DNA of 64,000 bases, taken from Corynebacterium tuberculostearicum. Its GTDB lineage: Bacteria; Actinomycetota; Actinomycetes; Mycobacteriales; Mycobacteriaceae. Shown piece by piece: positions 19,081 through 28,687 of this stretch (positions are counted from its first letter, which is position 1; each line of letters opens with the position of its first letter). The notes under the pieces are model-generated. The model worked only from the letters and a program-made list of their open reading frames with translations. It was not told where the DNA came from and did no database searches. Where the stretch lies: assembly GCF_016127015.1 (NCBI RefSeq), contig NZ_CP065972.1, forward strand, positions 1,302,001 through 1,366,000, read 5' to 3'. The position numbers and the translations under genes are program-made.

Positions 19081-20391
19081 TTAATTCTCCTCGAATCGGG
19101 AGCGGATAGCCTCACCGTGGGCAGGCAGCCCCTCGGCCTCCGCAAAAGCGATAACGTGCGGGGCAATCTCTTCCAACGCAGCTCGGTCATAATCAATAAG
19201 GTTGACCGGCCGCATAAAGGTATGGGTAGAAAGGCCGGCAGAAAAGCGCGCCGTACCGGAGGTGGGCAATACGTGATTGGAGCCGGCCGCGTAATCTCCG
19301 AGCGGCACTGGAGCAAAGTCCCCTACAAAGATGGCACCGGCGTGCTTAATCCGCTCGGCCACCGCGCCGGGCTCTGCGGTGTGGATCTCCAGGTGCTCAG
19401 CAGCATAGGCATTGGCCACCGCCACCGCTACATCCAGGGAATCGACCAGCACAATTCCGGATTGCTCGCCGCCTAGGGCTTCGGCCGCTCGCTGCGCATT
19501 TGCGGTGGCGCTGTAGCGCGCTTCTACCTCGGCATTCACACGCTGAGCTAGGCTTGGCGATGCCGTAATGAGCACACTCGCGGCCATCGGATCATGCTCG
19601 GCCTGGGAGATAAGGTCATAGGCCACATACACCGGATTCGCGGTGTCATCAGCGATAATGGCGATTTCTGTCGGCCCTGCCTCAGCATCAGTACCCACCA
19701 CGCCGCGCACCAACCGCTTGGCCGCGGTGACGAAGATATTTCCAGGGCCGGTAATCATGTCCACCGGGGCTAGTCCGGCGTCATCATCCCCGTAGGCCAT
19801 CAGCGCGACGGCTTGGCCGCCTCCTACCGCCCAGACCTCATCCACGCCCAGCATCTGGCACACGGCCAGCACCGTGGGGTGCGGCAGACCGCCGAATTCT
19901 TTTTGTGGCGGCGAGGCTACCACCAAGCTTTCCGCGCCGGCCGCCTGCGCTGGCACGGCATTCATAATCACCGAGGACGGGTAGACCGCCTTGCCTCCCG
20001 GCACGTATAGTCCGACGCGCTCGATGGGGCGAAAGACCTCGGTCACCGTGGCACCTGGTGCTAGCTCGGTGGTGTGCGCGGCCGGTTTTTGCTCGGCGTG
20101 AACCTTGCGGACCCTCTCGATGGAGACCTCAATCGCTTGGCGCACCTGCGGGTCTAGTTCGGAAGCGGCCTTCTCCAACTCCGCTTGGGACACCCGCAGA
20201 TGGGCTGGGCGCACGCCATCGAATTGCTCGCCATAGTCCAAGGCGGCCGCAGCGCCTTCTTGGCGTATTCGATGAACCAGCGGCGCCACCTTGTCCACCA
20301 CGGCGGCGACGTCGGTGCCACCGCGCGGTAAAACTCGCCGCAACTGGGCGGGGCGCAGCTCTTGGCCACGCAGATCGATGGTGCGAAGCAT
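19081..20391 (-). CDS. hisD: histidinol dehydrogenase
   Basis: Oxidises histidinol to histidine in two NAD-dependent steps with Zn. 436 residues. It has the family signature region [25 protein letters not shown] and the C-terminal catalytic pair region STHTFMRP. It is the first gene of the his operon, which runs hisD-C-B, small membrane gene, MFS, hisH-A, impA, hisF-I. AGAGGAA precedes the ATG. The 126-bp gap to the divergent YbjN gene must contain the operon promoter. A -35-like TTGACC lies near 20453, but the -10 is unclear. Confidence 0.96.
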   Translation of the reverse strand: MLRTIDLRGQELRPAQLRRVLPRGGTDVAAVVDKVAPLVHRIRQEGAAAALDYGEQFDGVRPAHLRVSQAELEKAASELDPQVRQAIEVSIERVRKVHAEQKPAAHTTELAPGATVTEVFRPIERVGLYVPGGKAVYPSSVIMNAVPAQAAGAESLVVASPPQKEFGGLPHPTVLAVCQMLGVDEVWAVGGGQAVALMAYGDDDAGLAPVDMITGPGNIFVTAAKRLVRGVVGTDAEAGPTEIAIIADDTANPVYVAYDLISQAEHDPMAASVLITASPSLAQRVNAEVEARYSATANAQRAAEALGGEQSGIVLVDSLDVAVAVANAYAAEHLEIHTAEPGAVAERIKHAGAIFVGDFAPVPLGDYAAGSNHVLPTSGTARFSAGLSTHTFMRPVNLIDYDRAALEEIAPHVIAFAEAEGLPAHGEAIRSRFEEN

Positions 20392-20517
20392 TCCCGGTTC
20401 CTCTTCTCCCTATCGGATTTCTGTTATTAAACCAATATCCTAATGGTCAAACGCCAGCGAGGGGGCCGGTTTGGGCTATAGACTCGATGTCAACATAGCT
20501 TTAAGGTGGTGGCAGCG

Positions 20518-21414
20518 ATGAGCGAAATTGAACCCTCTCTTCTGCTCTCGCATGCCCGCACCATTGCCCGCGATAATGACGTGTCCTGCTGGGCCCTGCC
20601 TACTGGCGAGCTACTCGTTCCACATGCGGCAGGCGGCTCCACCTTCATCTTTGTAGACCAGCTGGAAGAACCTGTGCTCCACCTGCACACCAGCCCCCGC
20701 GGCGGCGTCGATCTCAGCGAGATCTCCGAGCTCGCGTACTTGGCCAACGAGTGGAATCACGATTGCATCTCCCCGGTCGTCGTGGTTGATTATGACCAGC
20801 CTGACTGCGTGAGCGTGTCTGGGCACAGCTATCTGCCGGCCGATACCTCCCCCAGCCGCGAACAGCTCGCGGCATTCCTCCTACCGGCGCTGCGCAACGC
20901 GGAGGTCCTCATGGATCTGCTCGCCCAATCCCATCCCGGCCTCGTGCGCGAAGCCTCACCGGAGCTTACCCCGCTTGCCGACGCCCCCTTGGAACCCTTC
21001 ACCCTCGATAGCCTGGCAGGGCTCCTACCGCTTATTGGGATCCAGCGCTTCCAAAGCGACGGCGGCACCGCGATCTACGCCTGGGTCAATGATGTTCTTT
21101 TCGCCTTTGCACTGGACAACGGGCCCAGCCTCATTATCAAAGGGCATTGGGACCCCAGTCTGGACGAGGCGGAATTTACCCGGCTATTCCTCATTTGCAA
21201 TGACTGGAATCGCGCCCACCACGGCGCCGTGGCATTTTGCCACCACACCTCCGAGGGCCTGCAAGTGCGGATGGATGCCGCCACCATTACCGCCGCGGGA
21301 CTTACCCGGCCGCAACTATTTAGCGCCATCGGCCGCGGGCTCAAGCACATCCTGCACGGCATCGATGACATCGCGCACGAAGTAACCGGCGCCTCCCCCG
21401 TCGAATGGCCTTAG
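20518..21414 (+). CDS. YbjN-domain protein
   Basis: A 298-residue cytoplasmic protein that appears to contain two copies of the YbjN fold (bacterial sensory-transduction-regulator-like). In the first half the pattern FIFVDQLEEPVLHLHTSPRGGV...LAYLANEWNHDCISPVV resembles the second-half pattern VLFAFALDNGPSLIIKGHWDPSL...LFLICNDWNRAHHGAVAFC. The ATG at 20518 has AGGTGG upstream; codons back to 20506 are open but overlap that SD. It is divergent from hisD and convergent with the next gene. The role is unknown; these domains are common near glycogen and envelope genes in corynebacteria. Confidence 0.75.
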   Translation: MSEIEPSLLLSHARTIARDNDVSCWALPTGELLVPHAAGGSTFIFVDQLEEPVLHLHTSPRGGVDLSEISELAYLANEWNHDCISPVVVVDYDQPDCVSVSGHSYLPADTSPSREQLAAFLLPALRNAEVLMDLLAQSHPGLVREASPELTPLADAPLEPFTLDSLAGLLPLIGIQRFQSDGGTAIYAWVNDVLFAFALDNGPSLIIKGHWDPSLDEAEFTRLFLICNDWNRAHHGAVAFCHHTSEGLQVRMDAATITAAGLTRPQLFSAIGRGLKHILHGIDDIAHEVTGASPVEWP

Positions 21415-21423
21415 ACGCGCACA

Positions 21424-21936
21424 TCACCAATCTTCATCGGCACTCACAAAGGCCGTGGACCAATAGGCAAACATCGCCATAAAGGGCGCCACCGCCCACG
21501 AGATGGCTGGGGAGAAATTCGGCGCAAACTCTACGACTTCCCCTGGGTTTTCTGGTGGATGCGTGGCCGTGACCCCACCAAAGACATAAAACGACGCCGC
21601 CCCAGCCAGGGCACACACGCCGACCCACAAGAGCATCGACAAGCCCCGCCCCTGCCGGCGCAAATACGCGCCCAACCCCAAGAACAACCCAAGCAGGCCA
21701 GTAATGAGGGCAAAGCTAATAAAGGCGATGAACTGAACGCTTCCCATCGCATCGATGGCATAGCCGCCATCGTCTACCTCACGGCCGGTAAGCGTCGGCC
21801 GGAAAAGCCCCCACAGCGCACCGGCCGCGCCATACACCAGGAGCGCACACGCGAGTAACCCCGCACCAAAACCTAGGGTGCGGGGTAACCGGCGCTTTAA
21901 CAGAGACAACTTAGTTACAGAAGGTCCAGTTGCCAT
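21424..21936 (-). CDS. membrane protein of unknown function
   Basis: Up to 170 residues with four hydrophobic segments (GFGAGLLACALLVYGAAGALWGLF, IAFISFALITGLLGLFLGLGAYL, LLWVGVCALAGAASFYVFGGV, ISWAVAPFMAMFAYWSTAFV) and an acidic end (SADEDW). The longest start (ATG 21936) overlaps the upstream lipoprotein gene by 26 bp. A TTG at 21909 that overlaps the lipoprotein stop by a few bases is another option and would begin LSLLKRR. It is likely co-transcribed with the lipoprotein. I do not recognise the family. Confidence 0.65.
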   Translation of the reverse strand: MATGPSVTKLSLLKRRLPRTLGFGAGLLACALLVYGAAGALWGLFRPTLTGREVDDGGYAIDAMGSVQFIAFISFALITGLLGLFLGLGAYLRRQGRGLSMLLWVGVCALAGAASFYVFGGVTATHPPENPGEVVEFAPNFSPAISWAVAPFMAMFAYWSTAFVSADEDW

Positions 21937-22690
21937 TCTCGCGGCGGAAGCGGACCGTAGAGGTCTCGGTGCCCTCAGAGTTGGATACGCTCACGGTTGC
22001 AGAAGCATCGTCGCCATTGACCACAACGTCGTTGACGGACTGCAGCTTGGTCGACTGCGGGATGGACTCCAACTGGCTAGCGAACTTCTCCACCTCGCTA
22101 TTGCCGCCGCCCTGCTGGCGCATAGTGTTGGCGTACTCGGCAAAGGACTGGTTCGGCAGGCTATCGACGTACTGCTGGTACTGGGCGAACTCCTGGGACT
22201 GCTCATCGCGCACCGCCTGGCAGGCATGCTGCGGCATGTAGTTGAAGTATTCCTTCACATTGTCGATCTCATGCTGACCGCGGACCAGCTGCTCGATGGC
22301 CTGCTTATCGGCATCATTAGCATTCTGGCCGCCCTCAATCGGCTTGATGTCCTTCGCTCCCGCGAAAGGATCCTCACCATTGTTCAGCGGGTTAGCCAGC
22401 TGATCGGGACCCTCGCCAGCACCGTCCTCGCCCTCTGCACCCGCAGCGGCGTCCTTCTTTTCGCCGTCCTTATTCTGATCCTTTTCTTTTTCCTTGTCCT
22501 TATCCTCGGACTTATCGGCATCTTTGTCCTCGGATTTATCTGCAGACTTATCCTCAGAAGACTTGGATGCCGTGGTGGCGGCCGCCTTCTTGGAGTCGTC
22601 ATTGTCATCCGAACCACACGCAGCTAGCGCCAGCGGGGTGACCAGCGCAACTGCGATGAGGGACTTCTTTGCAGGGGTCAAAAAGGACAA
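21911..22690 (-). CDS. lipoprotein with charged linker and NTF2-like C-terminal domain
   Basis: 259 residues starting with a signal peptide and lipobox (LALAACGS, Cys near residue 26), so it is exported and lipid-anchored through Lgt and LspA. Residues about 30-85 are a low-complexity linker of Lys, Glu, Asp and Ser (KSEDKDADKSEDKDKEKEK). The folded part ends with DDASATVSVSNSEGTETSTVRFRRENGNWTFCN, a pattern typical of NTF2/DUF4878-like lipoproteins. The divergent TetR gene starts 164 bp away. A 7-bp inverted repeat (TTGCGAA near 22712, TTCGCAA near 22754) lies in its leader. Function unknown. Confidence 0.75.
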   Translation of the reverse strand: MSFLTPAKKSLIAVALVTPLALAACGSDDNDDSKKAAATTASKSSEDKSADKSEDKDADKSEDKDKEKEKDQNKDGEKKDAAAGAEGEDGAGEGPDQLANPLNNGEDPFAGAKDIKPIEGGQNANDADKQAIEQLVRGQHEIDNVKEYFNYMPQHACQAVRDEQSQEFAQYQQYVDSLPNQSFAEYANTMRQQGGGNSEVEKFASQLESIPQSTKLQSVNDVVVNGDDASATVSVSNSEGTETSTVRFRRENGNWTFCN

Positions 22691-22841
22691 GGGAAAGCTC
22701 CTGAATCAATCTTGCGAATGTGAAGCCACCCCAAGGGCGGCCTCTTATTTGTCTTCGCAATACTAACAACCCGACGATGGAAATGACATTGAGACTCCGT
22801 TAAAAGAACCTGTGAACTACCGTCCTACCCGGCCGAGTCCG

Positions 22842-22847
22842 TACAAT
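22842..22847 (+). promoter_or_regulatory. -10 box of the TetR gene (leaderless start)
   Basis: TACAAT ends 7 nt before the GTG at 22855, which places the expected +1 on the G of the start codon. No Shine-Dalgarno sequence precedes the GTG. This is the usual form of a leaderless corynebacterial promoter. Confidence 0.55.
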
Positions 22848-22854
22848 TGCCAAG

Positions 22855-23394
22855 GTGCACATAAACCGCGAGAGTATTATCGACGCCGCTCTTTCCCTGC
22901 TTGATGCCTACGGGCTTGGAGACGTCACCATGCGCCGCGTTGCTTCCTCCCTCGGCGTCGCCCCCGGCGCGCTCTACTGGCACATTGCCAATAAACAAGC
23001 GCTCATTGCAGCCCTAGCGGAGGAGATTATCTCCCCTGTTTCTGGGGAGTCGCTCGAGGATATCAGCCTCAATCTTCGTGATTTACTGCTCGCCCGCCGC
23101 GACGGCGCCGAGGTAGTCATTGCCGGCCTCTCCCTCCCGCAGGCCCCTGCCTGGGACCGCCTCTTGGTGGCCTTCACCGCTGCAGCCACGCGCAGCACCC
23201 TCGCTGTCACCAGCGCCCACCGCGCCGCCGCGCTCTCCGCCATTCACCTCGTGCTCGGCGCCACCTTAATGGAACAATCCCAACGCCAGCTTGCAGAAAC
23301 CACCGGTGAGTCTCCGGTCACAGATTATCGCGCAGATCTTATACGCGGCGTGCGCATTATTAACGCTGGACTTACGCACGGCGCCGGCGCCTAA
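22855..23394 (+). CDS. TetR-family transcriptional regulator
   Basis: 179 residues. The N-terminal helix-turn-helix reads SIIDAALSLLDAYGLGDVTMRRVASSLGVAPGALYWHIANKQAL in two parts, the standard TetR pattern ending in YWHI-NK. The C-terminal ligand-binding half (residues 60-179) is all alpha and not recognisable to a ligand. The GTG start at 22855 is set by the HTH alignment and the -10 box. It lies 9 bp upstream of glgX in the same direction, so it may share a transcript with and control glgX, or act on the divergent lipoprotein gene. No clear palindromic operator was found in the intergenic region. Confidence 0.85.
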   Translation: MHINRESIIDAALSLLDAYGLGDVTMRRVASSLGVAPGALYWHIANKQALIAALAEEIISPVSGESLEDISLNLRDLLLARRDGAEVVIAGLSLPQAPAWDRLLVAFTAAATRSTLAVTSAHRAAALSAIHLVLGATLMEQSQRQLAETTGESPVTDYRADLIRGVRIINAGLTHGAGA

Positions 23395-23403
23395 AAAGCG
23401 GTT

Positions 23404-25614
23404 ATGCTCGTGGGCATGAACACTCCCGCCATGGACGCAGTCCCCACACCCACCGAGCGCTACGGCCGCCAAATCTGGCCCGGCAAACCCACCCCACTGG
23501 GATCCACCTTTGACGGATCCGGCACCAACTTTGCTCTGTTTTCCGAGGTAGCAGACAAGATCGAGCTCTGCCTCATCGACAAAGAAGGCAACGAGGAACG
23601 CATCGAAATGTCGGAGGTCACCGCCCATGTGTGGCATATTTACCTCCCCAACGTCACCCCTGGCCAGCGCTACGGCTACCGCGTCTATGGCCCCTATGAA
23701 CCAGAAAACGGTCTGCGCTGCGACCCTTCCAAGCTCCTTGTAGACCCCTATGCCCGGGCGTTCGACGGCGAATTCGACGGCGATGCCTCCCTCTACTCCT
23801 ATGACATCCACGCCGAGGAACCCGGCACCGGCCGCAACGAAGAAGACTCGCTAGGCCACACCATGTTGTCGGTGGTGATTAACCCCTTCTTTGACTGGCG
23901 CAGCGACCACCGCCCCCACATTCCCGATAATCAAAAGGTCATCTATGAAACCCATGTCAAGGGCATGACCATGACCCACCCCGACGTGCCGGAAGAGCTC
24001 CGCGGTACCTACGCGGGCATGGCACACCCGGCCGTCATTAACTACTTCAAAGAGCTTGGCGTTACCACCGTTGAGCTCATGCCCGTCCACCAATTCCTGC
24101 AGGACGATCGCCTGCGCAACCTAGGCCTGCGTAACTACTGGGGCTATAACACCTTCGGCTTTTTCGCCCCACACCATGACTATGCCTTTGCTAAGAAGCC
24201 AGGCGAGGTGGTCTCCGAGTTCAAGACCATGGTCCGCGCCTTCCACGAGGCCGGCATCGAGGTCATCCTCGATGTGGTTTATAACCACACCGCCGAGGGC
24301 AACCACATGGGCCCGACCATTGCCTTTCGCGGCATCGATAATGGCGCCTACTATCGCCTCGTCGAGGGCGATGAGGCCCATTACATGGATTACACCGGAA
24401 CCGGCAATTCCCTCAATGTCCGCCACCCGCACTCGCTGCAGCTGATTATGGACTCACTGCGCTACTGGGTTACGGAGATGCGCGTCGATGGCTTCCGCTT
24501 CGACCTGGCGGCAACGTTGGCGCGGGAGCTTGACGACGTCGACAAGCTCGCTACCTTCTTCGACCTAGTCCAGCAAGACCCCATTGTCAGCCAGGTTAAG
24601 CTCATTGCCGAGCCTTGGGACATCGGCCATGATGGTTACCAGGTGGGCAACTTCCCGCCCATTTGGAGCGAATGGAACGGCAAGTACCGCGATACCGTGC
24701 GCGACTTCTGGCGCGGCGAGCCCGCTACCCTAGGTGAATTCGCCTCCCGTCTGACCGGCTCTTCGGATCTTTATGCCGATAATGATCGCCGCCCTACTGC
24801 CTCCATCAATTTCATCACCGCCCACGATGGTTTTACACTGCGCGACCTCGTTTCCTATAACGACAAGCACAACGAGGCCAATGGCGAAGATAACCGCGAC
24901 GGCGAATCCTTCAACCGCTCCTGGAACTGCGGTGAAGAAGGCCCCACCGATAACGACGATATCCGCAAGCTACGCCGCCGCCAAGTGCGCAACTTCCTGA
25001 CCACTCTCCTGCTTTCCCAGGGCACTCCTATGCTCTCGCATGGCGATGAATTCGGCCGCACGCAGGACGGAAATAATAACGTCTACTGCCAAGACAACGA
25101 GCTGTCGTGGATGGACTGGTCCATGCTGGAGGAAGAAAAATCCGCCGCGATGCTGGGCTTTACCAAGCGCGTGCTGTCCATTCGCAACCACCACCCCGTC
25201 TTCCGCCGCAAGCGCTTCCTCGCCGGCGGCCCGCTCGGCGCGGATGTCCAGGAACGCGATATCGCCTGGCTGGTTCCTTCGGGCCGCCTGATGACCCAGG
25301 ACGACTGGGACCACGACTTCGGCCGCGCCCTCATGGTCTACCTCAATGGCAATGCCATCACGGAAACCACCGCCCGCGGCGAGCGCATCACCGATGATTC
25401 TTTCATCATGATCTTCAACTCCCACGACGGTGAAATCGAGTTCACCCTGCCCACCAAGGATCTCGGCGCTACGTGGCGGCTGATGGTCGATACCGCCGAT
25501 TCCGGTGGCTACCCCGCGGAGGAAACCCTCATTGAGGCAGAGGGTACGATCACGGTGCAGCCGCGTTCAACGCTGATTCTGCGTCAGATTGAACCGCCCA
25601 TCTTCGATTCCTAA
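23404..25614 (+). CDS. glgX: glycogen debranching enzyme (isoamylase type)
   Basis: A 736-residue GH13 enzyme that hydrolyses alpha-1,6 branches left after phosphorylase action. It has an N-terminal CBM48-like domain ([27 protein letters not shown]). The GH13 catalytic regions follow: [22 protein letters not shown] (nucleophile Asp), AEPWDIG (acid Glu) and [13 protein letters not shown] (third Asp region). The first ATG (23404) and a second at 23416 are both possible, and neither has a strong SD. It works with the phosphorylase gene at 1.5-3.9 kb. The next gene follows 13 bp after its stop. Confidence 0.94.
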   Translation: MLVGMNTPAMDAVPTPTERYGRQIWPGKPTPLGSTFDGSGTNFALFSEVADKIELCLIDKEGNEERIEMSEVTAHVWHIYLPNVTPGQRYGYRVYGPYEPENGLRCDPSKLLVDPYARAFDGEFDGDASLYSYDIHAEEPGTGRNEEDSLGHTMLSVVINPFFDWRSDHRPHIPDNQKVIYETHVKGMTMTHPDVPEELRGTYAGMAHPAVINYFKELGVTTVELMPVHQFLQDDRLRNLGLRNYWGYNTFGFFAPHHDYAFAKKPGEVVSEFKTMVRAFHEAGIEVILDVVYNHTAEGNHMGPTIAFRGIDNGAYYRLVEGDEAHYMDYTGTGNSLNVRHPHSLQLIMDSLRYWVTEMRVDGFRFDLAATLARELDDVDKLATFFDLVQQDPIVSQVKLIAEPWDIGHDGYQVGNFPPIWSEWNGKYRDTVRDFWRGEPATLGEFASRLTGSSDLYADNDRRPTASINFITAHDGFTLRDLVSYNDKHNEANGEDNRDGESFNRSWNCGEEGPTDNDDIRKLRRRQVRNFLTTLLLSQGTPMLSHGDEFGRTQDGNNNVYCQDNELSWMDWSMLEEEKSAAMLGFTKRVLSIRNHHPVFRRKRFLAGGPLGADVQERDIAWLVPSGRLMTQDDWDHDFGRALMVYLNGNAITETTARGERITDDSFIMIFNSHDGEIEFTLPTKDLGATWRLMVDTADSGGYPAEETLIEAEGTITVQPRSTLILRQIEPPIFDS

Positions 25615-25627
25615 AGAAAGGCCCCTC

Positions 25628-26959
25628 GTGTCATTTCCCGCGCACGGCGCACTCATCGATGTCACAGCGGATAAACTCGTGCTTCACCGCACCCTGCTGG
25701 CCACCAGCCTCGGCGCCCCCGCCACGCAGGATATCCCGCTCGAGTCCATCGACACCGTGCGTGTGAGTGAACCGACCCCCACCGGCTTCGGCACCCTCGA
25801 CTTGGGCAACGCCGGCACGATAGCCTTCGCCCCACACCAAGACCCGCAAGCCGTCGCCCGCGCCATTTCCGCCGCACAGCGCGGCGAAGCACCCTCCTCC
25901 GCCGCCACCATCCCCGGCCTCGATTTCACCGCCGTGGACGTGGAAACGGCCAACGATAACTGGGGCTCTATCTGCCAAATCGGCGCGGTGCGCTTCCGCG
26001 ACGGCCAAGAGACCGCCTCCCGGTCCTGGCTGTGCACCCCTCCACCAGGCCTCGAGCACTTCGCGGATATTAACGTCTCCATCCACGGCATTACCGCGGA
26101 CGATGTGCAAGGAGCGCCAGCATTTGCCGATGCCGCCAAGGAGCTCTTCGATTTCCTCGGCGGCGACGTGCTTGTCGCGCACAACGCCCAGTTCGATTCC
26201 ACCGCCCTGCGCTCCGGCCTGCTTTCCGCCGGCGCCGAGGTGCCCACCGTGCCGCTGGCCTGCTCCCTCGCGCTGTCCCGCGATGCTTCCAAGGCCAAGG
26301 TTATTTCGGTGCGCAACCACAAGCTGCCCACCGTCGCCGCCCACCTGTCCGCGCCGGACTTCAGCCACCACGACGCCACCGAGGATGCCCGTGCGGCCGG
26401 CGAAATCATCGCCCGCTTGGCCGAGCGCTTCGGACACACCGGCAGCATCCGCGACCTATTCACCGCCCGCGAATTCACCTTGGGCCGCCTCGATTCCGAG
26501 GCCATTCTGCCCGTCCTGCGTGCCCACACCGCCCCCACCTCCGGCGCGGATCTCGGAGCTGGGACCGACTTCCGCGACCAAACCCGTGCGGCCGGCTCCG
26601 CACAGAAGAAGTCTCGCGGGCCCGCCCCGTGGCAGTCCGTAGCCACCCCGGACACAATCCCAGAGCCGAACCCCGACGCCGACTCGGAAGGCGCACTCTA
26701 CGGACAGCACGTCACCCTCACCGGCGATTTCGACCCCTATGACAAGGGCGTGCTGTGGCAGGGCATCGCCGAGCGCGGCGGCCAAGTGGCAAAGAACGTC
26801 ACCAAAAAGTCCACCCTGCTCATCGTGGGCGAATGGGCCAAGAAAACCTCCAAGGAAAAGCGCGCGGAGGAACTGCAGGCCAAGGGCCAAGAAATCGACA
26901 TCTGGCCGGCCGATAAGCTCTTTGCCGAGCTGCAACTCGACGCCGAGCCGCCCTTCTAG
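25628..26959 (+). CDS. exonuclease (DnaQ/DEDDh type) with N-terminal PH-like and C-terminal BRCT domains
   Basis: 443 residues with three parts. Residues 1-90 are a beta-rich PH-like domain (GALIDVTADKLVLHRTLLA...). Residues about 95-280 form a DEDDh 3'-5' exonuclease with Exo I FTAVDVETAN, Exo II VLVAHNAQFDSTALR and Exo III HHDATEDARAAGEI. After a Pro/Ser-rich linker comes a BRCT domain (LYGQHVTLTGDFDPYDKG...LLIVGEWAKKTSKEKRAEEL). This is not the replicative epsilon subunit by layout but an accessory DnaQ-like nuclease, probably in repair. The GTG at 25628 has GAAAGG 6 nt upstream; the longer open frame overlaps glgX. Confidence 0.88.
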   Translation: MSFPAHGALIDVTADKLVLHRTLLATSLGAPATQDIPLESIDTVRVSEPTPTGFGTLDLGNAGTIAFAPHQDPQAVARAISAAQRGEAPSSAATIPGLDFTAVDVETANDNWGSICQIGAVRFRDGQETASRSWLCTPPPGLEHFADINVSIHGITADDVQGAPAFADAAKELFDFLGGDVLVAHNAQFDSTALRSGLLSAGAEVPTVPLACSLALSRDASKAKVISVRNHKLPTVAAHLSAPDFSHHDATEDARAAGEIIARLAERFGHTGSIRDLFTAREFTLGRLDSEAILPVLRAHTAPTSGADLGAGTDFRDQTRAAGSAQKKSRGPAPWQSVATPDTIPEPNPDADSEGALYGQHVTLTGDFDPYDKGVLWQGIAERGGQVAKNVTKKSTLLIVGEWAKKTSKEKRAEELQAKGQEIDIWPADKLFAELQLDAEPPF

Positions 26960-26979
26960 GCCCAACCGGGGAACCAAAC

Positions 26980-27039
26980 GGCGGTTTCTCCAGTCCAATA
27001 AAGGCGACCACACCCTACCGCCACTCTGGAGAACCCGCC
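26980..27039 (+). promoter_or_regulatory. 14-bp inverted repeat covering the ribosome site of the next gene
   Basis: Arm 1 is 26980-26993 (GGCGGTTTCTCCAG). Arm 2 is 27026-27039, and its reverse complement is identical except for one base (GGCGGGTTCTCCAG). The loop is 32 nt. Arm 2 contains GGAGA, the only SD candidate for the GTG at 27040, and ends at the base before that codon. It could act as a translational switch, as a weak terminator for the upstream exonuclease gene, or both. There is no T run after it. Confidence 0.55.
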
Positions 27040-27657
27040 GTGACCGTCGCCCTGCGCCCGCCTCGTCCCACCACCGCAAACCTGCTGCCTGCGCTCTTTG
27101 CCCGCTCCTGGCTGAAAGAACAGCGGCTTTCTGACGACGGCTTCTGCGACTCCCTCGCCACCATCCAGCTCTCCCCCAGCCTGTCCATGGCGCTGGTATT
27201 TCCCGGCAAGCAGACCTTTCGCCGGCTCAGCCACCGCGGCCTCGCAGACATGGATATCTCCGCGCGCCGAGCATGGAACCATGCTTCCCATAACCTGCAG
27301 CGCGCCGCCCTCGATTCGCAAGGGCTGCGCTTTTGGACCCGCCCTGCGGCCTGCGAGCTTCCTTCCGCCGCCCGTTTCGGCGGCCTGCAGGTCCGTTCCC
27401 ACGGCGCACCGATTTCCTCTTGGATTGCCCACCCAGAGACCTTTACCGTGCTGGACAAGCACATGCGTCGCCTGCTGCGTTCCCACTCGCTGACCTACCT
27501 AGTGCCGGACTCCGCTACGCTCTTTGCCTTTGCCCACCTGCCGGACACCTATGCCCGCCAGCTGGCCGCCGATGCCGTCGCGCGCGTGCCCCGCCATCGC
27601 ACCGTGCTCCACCCACGCCCGCTAGTATGGTCTAACGGATTCCCGCGGGAGTTATGA
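27040..27657 (+). CDS. conserved hypothetical protein
   Basis: 205 residues, soluble, basic and Arg-rich, with no signal peptide or membrane helix. Segments such as LLPALFARSWLKEQRL, RAWNHASHNL and DKHMRRLLRSHSLTYLVPDSATLFAF look like a folded globular protein and not a shadow frame. It starts with GTG at 27040 behind GGAGA. It lies between the exonuclease-BRCT gene and relS, 10 bp before the latter. I do not recognise the family; similar genes are likely limited to corynebacteria. Confidence 0.7.
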   Translation: MTVALRPPRPTTANLLPALFARSWLKEQRLSDDGFCDSLATIQLSPSLSMALVFPGKQTFRRLSHRGLADMDISARRAWNHASHNLQRAALDSQGLRFWTRPAACELPSAARFGGLQVRSHGAPISSWIAHPETFTVLDKHMRRLLRSHSLTYLVPDSATLFAFAHLPDTYARQLAADAVARVPRHRTVLHPRPLVWSNGFPREL

Positions 27658-27667
27658 AAGGAGCACT

Positions 27668-28666
27668 ATGCCGGAAAGTAGGATGTCACGGCTGAGCAAC
27701 CAGTACCACGACTGGACGCGCAGCCACCCCACCGCCGCGGTCGACTTCCGGACCGCCATCGAGGACCTCCTCAATGACGCCGGCATCATCTTCGATCGCG
27801 TCTCTACCCGCGTCAAAACCTGGCCCTCGCTGAAGGCGAAGGCCAAAAAGCGCCGCGAGAACGGCGATTTTGTCTATCCCCAGCCCTGGCAAGAGATCCA
27901 CGATGTGATGGGCGTGCGCGTGACGGTGTATCACTCCACCGCCATCCCCCAAGCGCTCAACGTCTTTGGGGAGTCTTTCCACGTGGAGCGCTCCGTAGAC
28001 AAGGCGGCCGAAACTCGTATTTCGGGCGGATTCGGCTATGGCTCCCACCACTTGGTGCTCACCGTAACCGAGGACAGCGCGGCCGCGATGGAAGAGCTGG
28101 CGAGCTATGTGGGCTGGACCTTTGAGGTGCAGATTCGCACCGTCCTGCAGCACGCATGGGCGGAATTTGAGCACGATATCCGCTATAAGCAGGGACCGAA
28201 CCCGCCCTCGCCAGAGGTAGATCGCCTCTTTACCTTGGCCGCGGGCCTCATCGAGCTCGCCGACCAGCAATTCGATGAAATCGCCGCCCTCAAGGCCCCC
28301 GATACAGAAACCGACAAGGACGTCGAGCTTACCGCCGAGACCCTACCGGGCGTGCTCGCCATCATTTTGGGCAACCGATTCCCGCTCTCGCGCTCGGAGC
28401 ACTACCGCTTCTTGGCGGAGCTCCTGGAGCAAAATGGCGTGCGCCACTTAGGCCAGCTTGAGCAGCTGCTGGATGACACCGCCATTGCCCACGTCCACGA
28501 CGCCATGCGTTATCGCTTCCGCCCCGGCCAGGTGCGGCTTATCGACGACCTCCTGCTCAACAAATTTGGCAAGCAACACATCGAGGCCACCGCCGAATCC
28601 GGCGACCGCCCAGGCCGCAAGCGGCGGCTTACTGCGCGCCTGAAAGCCCTGCGCGCCGCCCACTAG
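27668..28666 (+). CDS. relS: small alarmone synthetase, (p)ppGpp synthetase domain protein
   Basis: 332 residues. The RelA/SpoT synthetase domain covers about residues 30-180: RVSTRVKTWPSLKAKAKKR, the HDVMGVRVTVY segment, GYGSHHLVLTV and EVQIRTVLQHAWAEFEHDIRYK, which holds the conserved Glu-Val-Gln-Ile-Arg-Thr substrate loop. There is no N-terminal HD hydrolase domain and no TGS/ACT domain, so it is a single-function synthetase making (p)ppGpp or pGpp. The C-terminal half is alpha-helical and family-specific. It has a strong SD (AAAGGAG) 4-5 nt before the ATG. A position beside ilvA matches the C. glutamicum relS locus, from memory. Confidence 0.87.
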   Translation: MPESRMSRLSNQYHDWTRSHPTAAVDFRTAIEDLLNDAGIIFDRVSTRVKTWPSLKAKAKKRRENGDFVYPQPWQEIHDVMGVRVTVYHSTAIPQALNVFGESFHVERSVDKAAETRISGGFGYGSHHLVLTVTEDSAAAMEELASYVGWTFEVQIRTVLQHAWAEFEHDIRYKQGPNPPSPEVDRLFTLAAGLIELADQQFDEIAALKAPDTETDKDVELTAETLPGVLAIILGNRFPLSRSEHYRFLAELLEQNGVRHLGQLEQLLDDTAIAHVHDAMRYRFRPGQVRLIDDLLLNKFGKQHIEATAESGDRPGRKRRLTARLKALRAAH

Positions 28667-28687
28667 CAGCGCGGTAATTTCGGCAAC

